A stretch of DNA of 64,000 nt, taken from positions 26,580 through 90,579 of the forward strand of contig NZ_JBNNUK010000015.1 in NCBI RefSeq assembly GCF_050279675.1. Direction: 5' to 3'. A program made the position numbers and the translations under genes. This stretch comes from Viridibacillus sp050279675 (GTDB taxonomy: Bacteria; Bacillota; Bacilli; Bacillales_A; Planococcaceae). The notes under the pieces were generated by a model that ran no database searches, was not told where the DNA came from, and saw only the letters and a program-made list of their open reading frames with translations. Shown piece by piece: positions 34,562 to 44,024 of this stretch (positions are counted from its first letter, which is position 1; the number at the start of each line of letters is the position of its first letter).

Positions 34562-35383
34562 TTACATTTCTTGTAAAACACCCTTAATTAAATCAACGAA
34601 TTGTGTTCTAACTTTACTCGCCACTTCAATTACTTCATCATGATTTAATGGCTGATCTAATATTCCACATGCCATATTTGTTAGGCAGGAAATGCCAAGT
34701 ACTTTCATATTTCCATGAATGGCTACTATAGCTTCTGGAACGGTTGACATACCTACAGCATCTGCGCCTAAAGTACGAATCATGCGAATTTCAGCAGGAG
34801 TTTCGTAAGCGGGTCCACTCCACCAGGCATAAACACCTTCTTGCAAGGTAATGTTTTGTTCTGTAGCTACTTTAGAAGCAATATTACGTAAATTACGATT
34901 ATAAACTTCAGAAACATCAGGGAAACGAGTTCCCAATTCATCATTATTTGGACCAATTAATGGATTTGTACTAACCAAATTAATATGATCAGTAATTAAC
35001 ATTAGATCTCCTGGATTAAAGCTTGTATTAACAGCACCGCAAGCATTAGTAATAATTAGCTCCTCAACACCTAACGCTTTCATTACACGTACTGGAAAAG
35101 TTACTTCGTCTAAAGTAAAGCCCTCATAATAATGGAAACGACCTTTCATAGCTACTACTGTTTTTCCTTTTAATTCTCCAATTACTAATTCATTGGCATG
35201 TCCAATTGCTCCAGACTTTGCAAAGTGAGGTATTTCACTATAAGGAATTTTGAAAGGGTTCTCAATTTCATCTGCAAGAGTTCCTAAACCAGACCCTAAA
35301 ATCAGTCCAATCGAAGGACGATAATCTGTCTTATTCATAATGAAATCTCTAGCTTCTAAAATATCTTGTAATTTGTGCATCAA
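34562..35383 (-). CDS. punA: Purine nucleoside phosphorylase (trimeric, PNP-I type)
   Basis: This 273-residue enzyme splits guanosine/inosine-type nucleosides with phosphate to free base and ribose-1-phosphate. Family motifs are LILGSGLG near residue 27, GRFHYYEG near 80, ITNACGAVN near 110 and GMSTVPEAIVA near 215, including the conserved base-contacting Asn in SCLTNMACG. Length fits the trimeric PunA/PupG class. AAGGAGG precedes the ATG. It is a single gene here, whereas in B. subtilis pupG is coupled to drm, which is absent from the window. Confidence 0.95.
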   Translation of the reverse strand: MMHKLQDILEARDFIMNKTDYRPSIGLILGSGLGTLADEIENPFKIPYSEIPHFAKSGAIGHANELVIGELKGKTVVAMKGRFHYYEGFTLDEVTFPVRVMKALGVEELIITNACGAVNTSFNPGDLMLITDHINLVSTNPLIGPNNDELGTRFPDVSEVYNRNLRNIASKVATEQNITLQEGVYAWWSGPAYETPAEIRMIRTLGADAVGMSTVPEAIVAIHGNMKVLGISCLTNMACGILDQPLNHDEVIEVASKVRTQFVDLIKGVLQEM

Positions 35384-35875
35384 TAATTCCTCCTTAAATA
35401 AAAAACATAAACGTTACTGAAAATTGATTTGCTATTAGACAAAATGTTTAAGTATGCATGCAATAGGTGAAAATAATGATTTTTCCTTACATTGCATCAG
35501 TAGAATTTTAATTGATTTTTTAGCTATTGTAAATAGTGTGCAATTGGGAGTGCGAACACTATACTGAACAAGTTATCAAAGGGCTGCTGCTTAAATTCAG
35601 TCGGCTTAAGAAAAACAAGAGTTTGAACTAAGTGTAGCCAGCCGCTTATTTCTTATACAACTTATATGCCAATGTAATCTAGACACAATATGTTTTTCTG
35701 ATTTTTATAGTTTCGTTCGGGTTTCATTATGGCGTAATTATGCCTGGTGTGTCTCCCATAAGATAAATCAAATTCAGTTTTAGTTATCAATTCAATATAT
35801 GTACATATCAGAATTACCATAAATATTTTGTATATGCTATTTCTATTTTCAGTATATAAAAGTGAAGAAAAAAAT
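35384..35875. other. 490-base intergenic region
   Basis: No gene with an RBS. I looked for a purine riboswitch or PurR box before punA and did not find one. Around 35680-35770 both strands have short open stretches (minus strand: RHNYAIMKPERNYKNQK) that may be remnants of a decayed gene, but I cannot name them. Confidence 0.35.
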
Positions 35876-35907
35876 AAAAAACCTGAGAGAATACCCCCAG
35901 GTTTTCA
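35876..35907 (-). terminator. Terminator of the GlsB-type gene
   Basis: On the minus strand AAACCTG and CAGGTTT pair around a GGGGTATTCTCT-type loop, followed by TTTTTATTTTT; the stop codon lies directly before it. Confidence 0.75.
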
Positions 35908-36162
35908 TTAATCTTTATTCATTAATTTAAAAATAAAACTTACAATTAAAATCAACAGAATGGAGCCAATTAATGCAGGGAAAATATAAAAGTCACTTAC
36001 TAATGGTCCCCATTGACCTAATAATTTACCACCTATCCAAGCTCCAATAATGCCTGCAATCACATTACCTATCATTCCACCTGGGATGTCCTTACCTATA
36101 ATTAAGCCCGCTACCCATCCGAGAAGGCCACCTATAATAATAAACCAAAGAAAACTGAACAT
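35908..36162 (-). CDS. GlsB/YeaQ/YmgE-family stress membrane protein
   Basis: An 84-residue three-helix membrane protein with the glycine-rich family core GGLLGWVAGLIIGKDIPGG and GNVIAGIIGAWIGG. Members are general-stress proteins of unknown biochemical role (transglycosylase-associated family). AAAGGAGAG precedes the ATG. It is monocistronic. I could not find a convincing sigma-B promoter upstream, although a GGGGAATA box is present. Confidence 0.88.
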   Translation of the reverse strand: MFSFLWFIIIGGLLGWVAGLIIGKDIPGGMIGNVIAGIIGAWIGGKLLGQWGPLVSDFYIFPALIGSILLILIVSFIFKLMNKD

Positions 36163-36339
36163 ACCGAACTCTCCTTTTAAATTTGGATTTGATATTAGTA
36201 TTCCCCAATAACTGAAGATTATTAATTTTTAACGGAAACATTACCATGAGTAGATCAATCCAAGCTACTTAAATTAGATTACAGGTAGCTGATTTTCCAT
36301 GAAAAGGAATCGGGATAGTATAAAATAGCCACAAAGTGT

Positions 36340-36534
36340 AAAAAACATAATTGAGGAGTTTGGAACTGAAACTGATATCAGCGAAGTAGCGAAGCAGAAT
36401 AATAAAGGTGAGCAAAACAAGCAAAAAGCTTCGGGTAAATTTGCTAAGAATAATCAAAATAACTCGAACTATTCATGGATACCTCTAATAAATAGTTTTA
36501 GGAAGAACTTGATGAAGATATCGACGCTGAATAA
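36340..36534 (+). pseudogene. Remnant of a gamma-type small acid-soluble spore protein gene
   Basis: The plus strand encodes EEFGTETDISEVAKQNNKG, then EQNKQKASGKFAKNNQNN, the Gln/Asn/Lys-rich repeat style of gamma-type SASP, which store amino acids in spores. No start codon or RBS precedes it and stops lie just upstream. Downstream the frame drifts; another frame reads EELDEDIDAE before a stop at 36532-36534. So the N-terminus is lost and there is a frameshift. It supports a spore-forming host. Confidence 0.65.
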
Positions 36535-36798
36535 TTTTTATAAAAAAGAAGTAAAGAGCATGTCGATGAACAAGAATACGATTATAAACATATTTATCTA
36601 ATCTTAATGTTTGTTTGAATTAATAATAATGATTTTTCAATTACTTTAAAGAACCTCCACACTAGATCAGAATCATTTTTGAGTAGAAACTTAACCTGTC
36701 ACCGTCTTAATAACACTAAATTTTAATTTTTTTAATTTGACGTATTTTTCTTCCAATATAAACCACACTAATTGTCCATTACAGAAAAGGGTGAAAAC

Positions 36799-38364
36799 AT
36801 GGTAAATAAAATAGTCATATCCGTTATAATCATTTTCTTGATAGTTAGCCTTACATTTGCCTTTTCAATGTCTCCTACCAAAGATATTAAAAATACTGTT
36901 ATCAATCAAAAGCAAAAACAAAAACCAGTTATACTCATTACTGTAGACTCTCTTATGAGTCAGTCCATTCAACAAGCTATTCAAGAAAAAAAAGCACCTG
37001 CCTTTTCATTTTTAATGAAAAACGGACAATTCTACCCAGAAGCAATTAGCTCTTATCCTACAATGTCTGTCGCGATTGACAGCACTTTGTTGACTGGTAC
37101 TTATGCTGATCAACATAAGATTCCAGGTCTTATTTGGTTTAAGAAAGATGAAAATCGCATTATTAGTTATGGAAGTGGGATAAGTGAAATATGGAGCCTT
37201 GGAGTTAAAAATGTTGCCTACGATGGTATTGTAAATTTAAACAAAGAGCATTTGAGCAAAAATGTTCAGACTATTCATGAAGAACTATCAAAGGATAACA
37301 TTCAATCTGCCTCTATCAATGGACTTTTATACCGTGGAACTTTTCACCATCAATTAAATGTCCCGAAACTAATTTCAGCAATGGGACTTCTACCAAGTAA
37401 AATAGATACCAATGGACCATCATTACTTTCATTGGGAACATTGTCTCAATATAATCCCAATAATGATCGTCAAAAGTTTGCGTGGAAAAGTATGGGCGTA
37501 AATAATCAATTTACCGTTAACGAGTTGAAATTTTTAATTAAACATAATAAATTACCCGCATTTACTCTGGCATATCTTCCAGATGCAGATAAGGATTTAC
37601 ATAAAAAAGGGCCAGAGTATATAGAGCCAATTGAAAAAGCAGATCAATATCTTCAAGAGCTACTCAATTCTTATTCAACTTGGGAGGAAGCGATTGAACA
37701 GGTAATTTGGATTGTGCATGGAGATAGTTCTCAATCTAAGATTATGAAAGATAAGAACACTTCGCTAATCGATTTAAATGATATTTTAAAAAACTATACT
37801 TTTTGGGAAAGTAAGAAAAAGAATAGCGAAATTGCAATCGCGATTAACGAGAGAATGGCGTACATTAACTTAATTAAAGAAAACATTGAAATTTCAAAAA
37901 TAATAGAGACATTAAAAAAAGATAACCGAATTGGTTTTATTGCATGGAAAGAGGGAGGAACAAACTATGTTATTTCTCCACAATCCGATAAGAATTTCAC
38001 ATTTTCCCCAAATGGTACTTATAAGGATCTGTATAACCAATCATGGAAGTTAGATGGTGATCATTCCATTTTAGATTTGGAAATTGATAATCAAGGGCTT
38101 ATTAAATATGGCGATTATCCAGATGCTCTCGCAAGACTGAATGGTGCTCTGCATTCACATGAAGGTCAATTTATTATTGTAGATGCCAAACCAAACTTTG
38201 AATTCATAGAAAAACATAGTCACAACCATGCTGGTGGAGGAGCACATGGTTCTTTACACAAAGTCGATTCTCTTGTTCCGCTCATAATCGCTGGTACACA
38301 TGAAAAACCTGAATACAATAGACTTGTTGACATTAAAAAATGGATTATTAAATTAACAAAATGA
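36799..38364 (+). CDS. Alkaline-phosphatase-superfamily (type I phosphodiesterase) protein
   Basis: A 521-residue protein with an N-terminal membrane helix or uncleaved signal (about 3-22) and an extracellular phosphodiesterase/nucleotide pyrophosphatase domain. ILITVDSL supplies the first metal aspartate, SYPTMS a candidate threonine nucleophile, DADKDLHKKG and HGD the second site, and HSHNHAGGGAHGS the last metal histidines. I choose ATG 36799 (AAAGGGTG upstream); the frame extends to a TTG nine codons earlier without an RBS. Anchored outside the membrane, it may hydrolyse phosphodiesters or phosphonates. Substrate unknown. Confidence 0.85.
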   Translation: MVNKIVISVIIIFLIVSLTFAFSMSPTKDIKNTVINQKQKQKPVILITVDSLMSQSIQQAIQEKKAPAFSFLMKNGQFYPEAISSYPTMSVAIDSTLLTGTYADQHKIPGLIWFKKDENRIISYGSGISEIWSLGVKNVAYDGIVNLNKEHLSKNVQTIHEELSKDNIQSASINGLLYRGTFHHQLNVPKLISAMGLLPSKIDTNGPSLLSLGTLSQYNPNNDRQKFAWKSMGVNNQFTVNELKFLIKHNKLPAFTLAYLPDADKDLHKKGPEYIEPIEKADQYLQELLNSYSTWEEAIEQVIWIVHGDSSQSKIMKDKNTSLIDLNDILKNYTFWESKKKNSEIAIAINERMAYINLIKENIEISKIIETLKKDNRIGFIAWKEGGTNYVISPQSDKNFTFSPNGTYKDLYNQSWKLDGDHSILDLEIDNQGLIKYGDYPDALARLNGALHSHEGQFIIVDAKPNFEFIEKHSHNHAGGGAHGSLHKVDSLVPLIIAGTHEKPEYNRLVDIKKWIIKLTK

Positions 38365-38599
38365 TTCCCTTACCTTAGACATTATAGAGGTAGCGTCAGG
38401 AAAATGAGCATTTGCAATGTTAAGGAATATATGATTACAAACCCCAATTTCTTCAGATACGTTAAAAAAGCAGTAGAGACTTTGTTTGAAATTTGAAAAG
38501 GATTAAGCTATTTTCTCTGCTCTATTCAAATATAAGTCTTTAACATAGACACTTGTAATTGTTGAGTTCTTAGTGTTTCTATTCTCGAAATTTGCAGAA

Positions 38600-38727
38600 C
38601 AACTGGGTCAGTTCTGTTTGCTTTACTCATTTTAGTTGAAATTGATGAATCCCTTGTTAAGTTAAAGGAATATGAAGGTGAATTTGTTTCTGTTGAAGGA
38701 TTAAAAGTGAAACTTCTTGTAACCTAA
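38600..38727 (+). pseudogene. C-terminal remnant of a lost gene
   Basis: An open frame without a start codon reads TGSVLFALLILVEIDESL, then VKLKEYEGEFVSVEGLKVKL, and ends at TAA 38725-38727, immediately before a strong terminator. The stop-plus-terminator arrangement suggests the 3' end of a real gene whose front is gone. The family is not recognised. The remaining bases 38365-38600 and 38770-39067 hold nothing I can identify. Confidence 0.45.
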
Positions 38728-38769
38728 TAAAAGGCCTCCATTTAGCTGAGTAAAATGGAGGCCTTTTAT
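38728..38769 (+). terminator. Strong terminator after a gene remnant
   Basis: AAAAGGCCTCCATTT pairs with AAATGGAGGCCTTTT around a short loop; the flanks make it bidirectional. Confidence 0.85.
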
Positions 38770-39067
38770 AGTGATTGTTGGAAATAATGCGAGAATGAAC
38801 GAAAGTAACAAAGTTGCACTTATTGCATCCCTAAAAAGAAACCTGATATTTTAATTCAGATACCTATTTCTGTTTTATTGAATCGAATCAAAAATTTCTA
38901 TTTTTCAACTAACGGGTGCGTTAGTGAAATTCCATTGGGTTGCTTTGGAAGCACATTTTTTTTATCGAACTATAGAGGGATTTTTTTATTATTTTTTCCA
39001 AATACATACAACAGAACGTGTATTCGTGTTATGATTTTATTAATAACACTATTGTAGGGGGATGAAT

Positions 39068-40108
39068 ATGAAATTAAAAAATGTCAACATTGAAGAACAA
39101 ATGAAACATTATAATGTCCTAGGTATAAGTATTGCATTGCTTGAGAACGGTCAAATTAGCAGAACAGAAAATTACGGTTTACTAGAGGTAGAAAGTGATA
39201 GAAAAGTAACTGAAAATTCTATTTTTAGTTCGTGTTCCATTAGCAAGTTCTTAACAGGAATGATTGCTTTAAAGCTAATAGAGGAGGGACTTCTTGATTT
39301 AGATGAGGATATAAATACAAGGCTTGTATCGTGGAAAGTACCAGAAAATGAATTCACTAAAAATAAATGCGTTACATTGAGAAATTTACTTAGTCATCAA
39401 TCTGGAATTAAGGACCCTGAAGGTGGTTTTTTTGAACTAAATTCAAAAATAGGTGTTCCTTCGATGGTTGAATTATTAGAGGGAAAAACTTCTTATTGTA
39501 AAGCTCCTATTCAAGTACAGTGTGTACCAGAGAGTGAATTTCACTATTCAGATGCAGGATTTTGTGTTGTTCAGCAACTAATTGAAGATGTTACTGAAAA
39601 GCCATTTTATCAAGTGGTGAATGAGTTAATATTTAAACAATTAAGAATGAAAAATAGCCATTTAAATACAACAACAATGTTAGTGATGGATAAAAAAGAA
39701 TTCTCTTGTGGTCATAATAAAAACGGTGAATTAGTAGATGGAAAGTATCCTATATATCCATACCCAGCAGCCTCTGGATTATGGACAACTTCTTTAGATT
39801 TAGCTCAATTAGTACTTGAGCTACTAAATGCTCTAAAAGGAGAAAGTAAAATTGGCATTTCGAAAAGATTAGCAAAAGAAATGATAACACCTCAAAAATG
39901 TAAGAGTTGGACTGGATTAGGCGTGTTTCTTGAAGGCTCTGAAAGAGAATTAGAAATTACATCACTTGGATGGGGAGTAGGCTTTCAATGTATGATGGTA
40001 GCATTTTCACACATAGAAAAAGGGGCAGTTATCATGACGAACGCAGAGTTAGGTGTTCATCAAATGGAAGGAATTATAGGAGATATATATAAATCACTGA
40101 TGCCATAA
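39068..40108 (+). CDS. Beta-lactamase-family serine hydrolase (class C-like)
   Basis: A 346-residue cytoplasmic protein of the class C beta-lactamase/esterase/DD-peptidase family. The SxxK motif is SISK near residue 55 (FSSCSISKFLTGM) and the second motif YSD near residue 160 (FHYSDAGFC). No signal peptide is visible, so a role as esterase or amidase is likelier than antibiotic resistance. AGGGGG stands six bases before ATG 39068; an ATG at 39062 is too close to the RBS. The GNAT gene follows after 26 bases, so the two form an operon. Confidence 0.87.
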   Translation: MKLKNVNIEEQMKHYNVLGISIALLENGQISRTENYGLLEVESDRKVTENSIFSSCSISKFLTGMIALKLIEEGLLDLDEDINTRLVSWKVPENEFTKNKCVTLRNLLSHQSGIKDPEGGFFELNSKIGVPSMVELLEGKTSYCKAPIQVQCVPESEFHYSDAGFCVVQQLIEDVTEKPFYQVVNELIFKQLRMKNSHLNTTTMLVMDKKEFSCGHNKNGELVDGKYPIYPYPAASGLWTTSLDLAQLVLELLNALKGESKIGISKRLAKEMITPQKCKSWTGLGVFLEGSERELEITSLGWGVGFQCMMVAFSHIEKGAVIMTNAELGVHQMEGIIGDIYKSLMP

Positions 40109-40134
40109 AAAGCGTTATTTTAGGGGGGAGAAAG

Positions 40135-40554
40135 ATGCAAATAGCTTTAGCGAATCCAACTCAAATATCTGAAGTTGTGAATTTCTTTAACGAAAATTTA
40201 GATCGTAATAACAGTGCTATTTATTCTGAAGAGTTTTTATGTCCTCTTGGAATTAAAGCAGCTATAAGAAGAAAGCAAATGATAGTGGCAACAGTAGAAG
40301 GTCAAGTAGTAGGAGCATTTCGGTTTTACCCCAAAAAAACACAAAACAAAATTTCTTTGTATCAATTTGCAATAAGCGGGGTTTATCGTGGTCAAGGGTT
40401 GTTAAAAAAGATGTTAAATAAGTTAAATGATTTACCTATTGTTGCCCTATGTCCTACTGATGCCAATTTTAATGAATATTATTATAAATCAGGTTGGAAT
40501 TTACAAGAACAAAGTGACGAGTTCAAAATCTGGGTTTTTAGTAACCCTAATTAA
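40135..40554 (+). CDS. GNAT-family acetyltransferase
   Basis: A 139-residue protein with a GNAT core: the acetyl-CoA loop is ISGVYRGQGLLKKML near residue 82, and the C-terminal strand is EYYYKSGWNLQEQSDE. GGGGGGAG precedes the ATG. It follows the beta-lactamase-like gene by 26 bases. Its short length suggests a single minimal GNAT domain. Substrate unknown. Confidence 0.82.
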   Translation: MQIALANPTQISEVVNFFNENLDRNNSAIYSEEFLCPLGIKAAIRRKQMIVATVEGQVVGAFRFYPKKTQNKISLYQFAISGVYRGQGLLKKMLNKLNDLPIVALCPTDANFNEYYYKSGWNLQEQSDEFKIWVFSNPN

Positions 40555-40639
40555 GTTTTGTGAACTTCTTCACTTAAAGAACGAGGAAGGCAATCTTTTG
40601 GATGAAGAAATATTATATATTCGGAGTAGGTGAAAATAA

Positions 40640-41224
40640 GTGACTTACTTATAATTTATATTTGGGTACTGTGCTTTATATTTAGTGATTTGGTTACATG
40701 AAGTTGGACTGGGGATCTTATTTGCAAAATATAAATGCAGAGACAATCCTTTTAAGGTTCATGTACCATTCTATTTATTTTTTCTCTACACCACATCCTG
40801 TTAATGAAAAAGAGGCGATAACTCTAAATAGTAGTCAATACTTTTATATTGGCATAGCGGGAATAATAGTGAATCTGCTTTTTGGTATTCCTGTACCGTC
40901 CTTTTACTAACGATGGAGTTTAATAATTCAATTTTAGTTTTCTTTTTTTATTCTTTTGCCTTATTTCATCTAGTGGAGGCTGCAAGTTACTTGACAATTA
41001 GCAATATTTTTCATGCAAATGGTATGACAACTGTTCAAAACTACAAACCAAAATTAAGAATACTATTATTTTTAATAGGAATATTCATAGTTATCCTTAT
41101 CGTTTTCATGCTAATCAAAAGTTCTGAAAGTTGGAAAATTGGATACTTCATTTCAATAATAATCATGATTTTAAGCATGGGATTAGGAAGAATCTTTTTT
41201 AACCTAAGAACACGGGCTACATAG
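40640..41224 (+). pseudogene. Membrane protein resembling an M50-type metalloprotease, broken
   Basis: Joined across frames the region encodes one membrane protein of about 190 residues. The pieces are VTYL-stop-FIFGYCALYLVIWLHEVGLGILFAKYK (40640 on, shown in part), then a frame with ITLNSSQYFYIGIAGIIVNLL, then the part from ATG 40913 to 41224 with two membrane helices. There is an in-frame TAA after four codons and two frameshifts. HEVGL sits where a zinc-protease HExxH motif (HEVGH) would be expected, so even the metal site is damaged. A GGAGTAGGTG site precedes the GTG. The protease assignment rests on that one motif and the topology. Confidence 0.6.
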
Positions 41225-41292
41225 TCAGCTCCTCTTCTTATTAAACTAATGAGGAAAATAATTAAAGAATTTATCGAAGGGTGTGGAGAATT

Positions 41293-41901
41293 ATGGGTTC
41301 AAGAATAATGCACTTGGTTATCGCTAATAGAATTGCAGAGTGTCTGTCGATAGAAGATAGAACACCATTATTACTTGGAGGCATTGCGCCAGATGCTGTT
41401 TCATCAAAAGAAATATCACATTACTTTAAAGGTGAAGTACAGGATTATTCACGAAGCATTGATTATAAAGGTTTTTTACATAAATATCATGCGCAAGTAG
41501 AAAGTCATTATATTTTGGGATATTATACACATTTAATCGCTGATGATATATGGCTGAAAGGTTTTTATCTTCCTTGGTTGAAAAATAGAATGGAAGCTAA
41601 TAATGAAATTTTTAATTTATACCATAATGATTTTCGATTACTGAATGGAAAATTATTAGAATACTATGGTTTTACAGTTGAATTGAGAAAAATGCTCAGT
41701 AATCTTCCTCCAATATTGGATTTGCAAGAGGTTAAGTCTAAAGATGTTGAAGAATTTATTCCTTATGTATTACGCGATATGCAGTACGATAAGGAAGTGA
41801 TAAAAGAAAGACTTAATGTATTTACGTTTGATCAGATAGTTGGTTATATAGAGACATCAGTTGATAAGGGGTTATTGAACATAAAATACTTACTTCCTTA
41901 A
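41293..41901 (+). CDS. Zinc-dependent phospholipase C-like protein
   Basis: A 202-residue cytoplasmic protein starting GSRIMHLVIANRIAECL, with LLGGIAPDAV and then HAQVESHYILGYYTHLIADDIW. Regularly spaced His and Asp residues on helices resemble the zinc-dependent phospholipase C/S1-P1 fold; members of this small cytoplasmic group are usually uncharacterised hydrolases. I place the start at ATG 41293 (GTGGAG upstream) rather than GTG 41281. It follows the broken membrane-protein gene. Confidence 0.75.
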   Translation: MGSRIMHLVIANRIAECLSIEDRTPLLLGGIAPDAVSSKEISHYFKGEVQDYSRSIDYKGFLHKYHAQVESHYILGYYTHLIADDIWLKGFYLPWLKNRMEANNEIFNLYHNDFRLLNGKLLEYYGFTVELRKMLSNLPPILDLQEVKSKDVEEFIPYVLRDMQYDKEVIKERLNVFTFDQIVGYIETSVDKGLLNIKYLLP

Positions 41902-41967
41902 TCTATTTATTGTGAATTTGACACGACTTTATTTACTGTGATAATTTCAACTTAGAGGTGATAAAAA

Positions 41968-42384
41968 ATGGCTTTTCAATCTAAAAATATTTTTATCAAT
42001 TTACCAGTGAAAGATCTGAACAAATCCTTCAAGTTTTTTCAAGAGTTAGGTTTTGATTTCAACCCACAATTCAGTGATGAGAGCACAGCCTCTATGATCA
42101 TTAGCGACAATATCTTCGCATTGTTAATGGTTGAAGATCGTTTCAAAGAGTTTATCAAGAAGGAAATTACGGATACTACCACTTCTGCAGAAGCGATTTT
42201 CTGCTTATCTGCTGAAAATCGGGATCAAGTGGATGAGTTGGTAAATAAGGCACTGGCATCTGGAGGTATATCTTATAGTGACCCTCAAGACCATGGATTC
42301 ATGTATATATGGGGTTTCCAGGACTTAGACGGCCATATCTGGGAAATAGCTTATATGGATGAAAGTGCAATAAATCAGGGATAA
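41968..42384 (+). CDS. VOC-family (glyoxalase/bleomycin-resistance fold) protein
   Basis: A 138-residue protein made of paired beta-alpha-beta-beta-beta modules. NIFINLPVKDLNKSFKFFQELGF is the standard N-terminal module (part shown) and DHGFMYIWGFQDLDGHIWEI the C-terminal one with the E of the metal site. This is the PhnB/YraH-like branch of small VOC proteins, with lyase, dioxygenase or antibiotic-binding relatives. AGAGGTGAT precedes the ATG. A terminator follows 45 bases after the stop. Substrate unknown. Confidence 0.85.
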   Translation: MAFQSKNIFINLPVKDLNKSFKFFQELGFDFNPQFSDESTASMIISDNIFALLMVEDRFKEFIKKEITDTTTSAEAIFCLSAENRDQVDELVNKALASGGISYSDPQDHGFMYIWGFQDLDGHIWEIAYMDESAINQG

Positions 42385-42428
42385 GCTTTTCGGTTTAAGT
42401 TATCTTATAAAATTTTAATTTTCGTAGT

Positions 42429-42459
42429 GATGATGCCTTAACAGGTATCATCTTTTTTA
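42429..42459 (+). terminator. Terminator of the VOC gene
   Basis: GATGATGCCT pairs with AGGTATCATC (one wobble) around TAAC and is followed by TTTTTT. Confidence 0.85.
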
Positions 42460-42608
42460 TTTCACCATAACGACATTCACAATGGGAATAGAAGGATATT
42501 GAGCTGTTCAGACTGCTCTTTTTTCAAATTCAATTCGACAAATTACTAATAATATATATGAATCGGGCAAATTATCTTAACTGATAAAATAAGGTAGTAA
42601 TCAAAAAT

Positions 42609-42707
42609 ATGAGAAACAAACAATATACCTTTAATTTTGCTGTTTTTGTTTTGATATTAACTTTATCATCCATAGTTGTGGTGTTTGCGGACCCTCAAAA
42701 TAACTGA
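42609..42707 (+). CDS. Possible short secreted peptide or truncated exported protein
   Basis: A 32-codon frame, MRNKQYTFNFAVFVLILTL then SSIVVVFADPQNN, looks like a signal peptide with a cleavage site after VFA and only a few residues behind it. The RBS is weak (AAGGTAG). It may be the start of a truncated exported-protein gene or, less likely, a real small peptide of the Phr type. Confidence 0.3.
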   Translation: MRNKQYTFNFAVFVLILTLSSIVVVFADPQNN

Positions 42708-43021
42708 GTTAAATAAAATTAACTCAAAAAATTATTATGTGAGCAAATGTGTGAGCAATTTGGAGAGTAAGTGATCTGTTTCTAATAGCTTAAAGTAAAT
42801 TAGGTTTGATTGTCGTATTCTTAAAAGATGAATATAAGGATTAGACAGGCTCTCTTGGTATTGTTTTTCTTCAAATAGAGTGGCCAAATTTCTGTGTGAA
42901 GGGCATTGTCAGAGGCTAAGAATGATAAAGACTTGAGTTATATCTCGTGACTCGAGGGCACAATTCTCAATACGGAAGCCATGTCGGTTTAGGTTACTGC
43001 TATTTGTATGATACCTCATTT

Positions 43022-43147
43022 TTATGCATATTCCTGAACCCCACGCTGCATAATTTTTTTTAGTTCATACTGTTTTATCAGATAGTTGTAATCCAGATAG
43101 ACTTGGAGCTCTTTCTTTGCTTGTTTAATAGTACGAAAATTCTTCAT
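43022..43147 (-). CDS. Possible small protein, 41 residues
   Basis: MKNFRTIKQAKKELQVYLDY followed by NYLIKQYELKKIMQRGVQEYA: a basic helical frame with GAGGGGAA about eight bases upstream of the second of two ATGs (the first is at 43151-43153). It is the only RBS-supported frame in this region. I cannot assign a family. Confidence 0.35.
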   Translation of the reverse strand: MKNFRTIKQAKKELQVYLDYNYLIKQYELKKIMQRGVQEYA

Positions 43148-43240
43148 AGGCATTTCCCCTCAAGCTATACATTTAGAACTCATCTCTTCTAGGATGCTTT
43201 TATACTTATTTGTACAGGTTACATCCCCGGATTTTTTTAT

Positions 43241-43266
43241 CAATAAGGTTAACCAGTTAACTTATT
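43241..43266. repeat. Imperfect palindrome
   Basis: AATAAGGTTAAC and GTTAACTTATT are near-complementary arms around CA, with one extra G in the left arm. It resembles a protein-binding site but no gene starts nearby. Confidence 0.4.
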
Positions 43267-44024
43267 AAAATAATTTATATGATCCCATAACAGTAATCCT
43301 TTCACTTCCAATCAATAAATATTTGACGATATTTTCTTTCTGTATGTTTTGCGATATCACATTGTTCATCTATCCCTAGCAATCGTTTTAAACCTTTCAT
43401 GCGGTACTCTACTTTAAAGTAGTAAAATCATTCGTAACTTCAAAATAGCTGTTAGCAGAAAAATATAAAACCAATGTCGTTTTGTGGTATTTATTTTATG
43501 AATTGTTGATGTTTATTTGATTGAGTTATTGATAATTCCATCAAAATTCGCTGTCAATTGAATCAACATCGTTTTGCAACAAGCTGCTTAATTTTTAAAA
43601 AAGGATTTTTCGGAAGGTGAATTCTGGATTTTCGTAAAATGTGAACTATTATATTGATTCGTATGTATAAAAAAATAAAGGATTTCTCTATTCCGAAATA
43701 ATAAATTATTCATAAAATGTATGCCAAAACGAAGGTGTATGGAATTCTGTTTAATGCGAATTAAATTCTCGAAAATGACTAATATAACTCGAAAATTCAA
43801 AAAATTGAATTGACAATTGAATTTAATTCCAGTAATAATTAACCTAAGGTTCAAATTTTTACTGGCAAGTTATTACTTATTACTGTTTTCTGGTATTTAT
43901 ATGGTTTTGTATATGGATTTCTAAACTTTTAGATTTATTGAGTTGAAAGTTGAAAATAGTCAGTTTTGATTTAATCGTCAAATAGATATTTATATTTCCT
44001 CGGAGAGAGAAAGGAGGTAGCAAT

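Larger units (their letters stand above)
42460..44024. other. 1.6-kb region almost without genes
   Basis: Apart from two doubtful short frames and one palindrome listed separately, I find no gene. Both strands are interrupted by stops throughout. This may be decayed DNA belonging to the broken catabolic cluster on its right. The final 100 bases carry the leader of the TetR gene. Confidence 0.5.

Noticed and set aside
35384..35907. Purine riboswitch or PurR box before the purine nucleoside phosphorylase
   Set aside because: None of the conserved aptamer elements or paired PurR boxes could be found.
36269..36457. Minus-strand hydrophobic frame of 62 codons
   Set aside because: It is antisense to the decayed SASP coding sequence and has no RBS.
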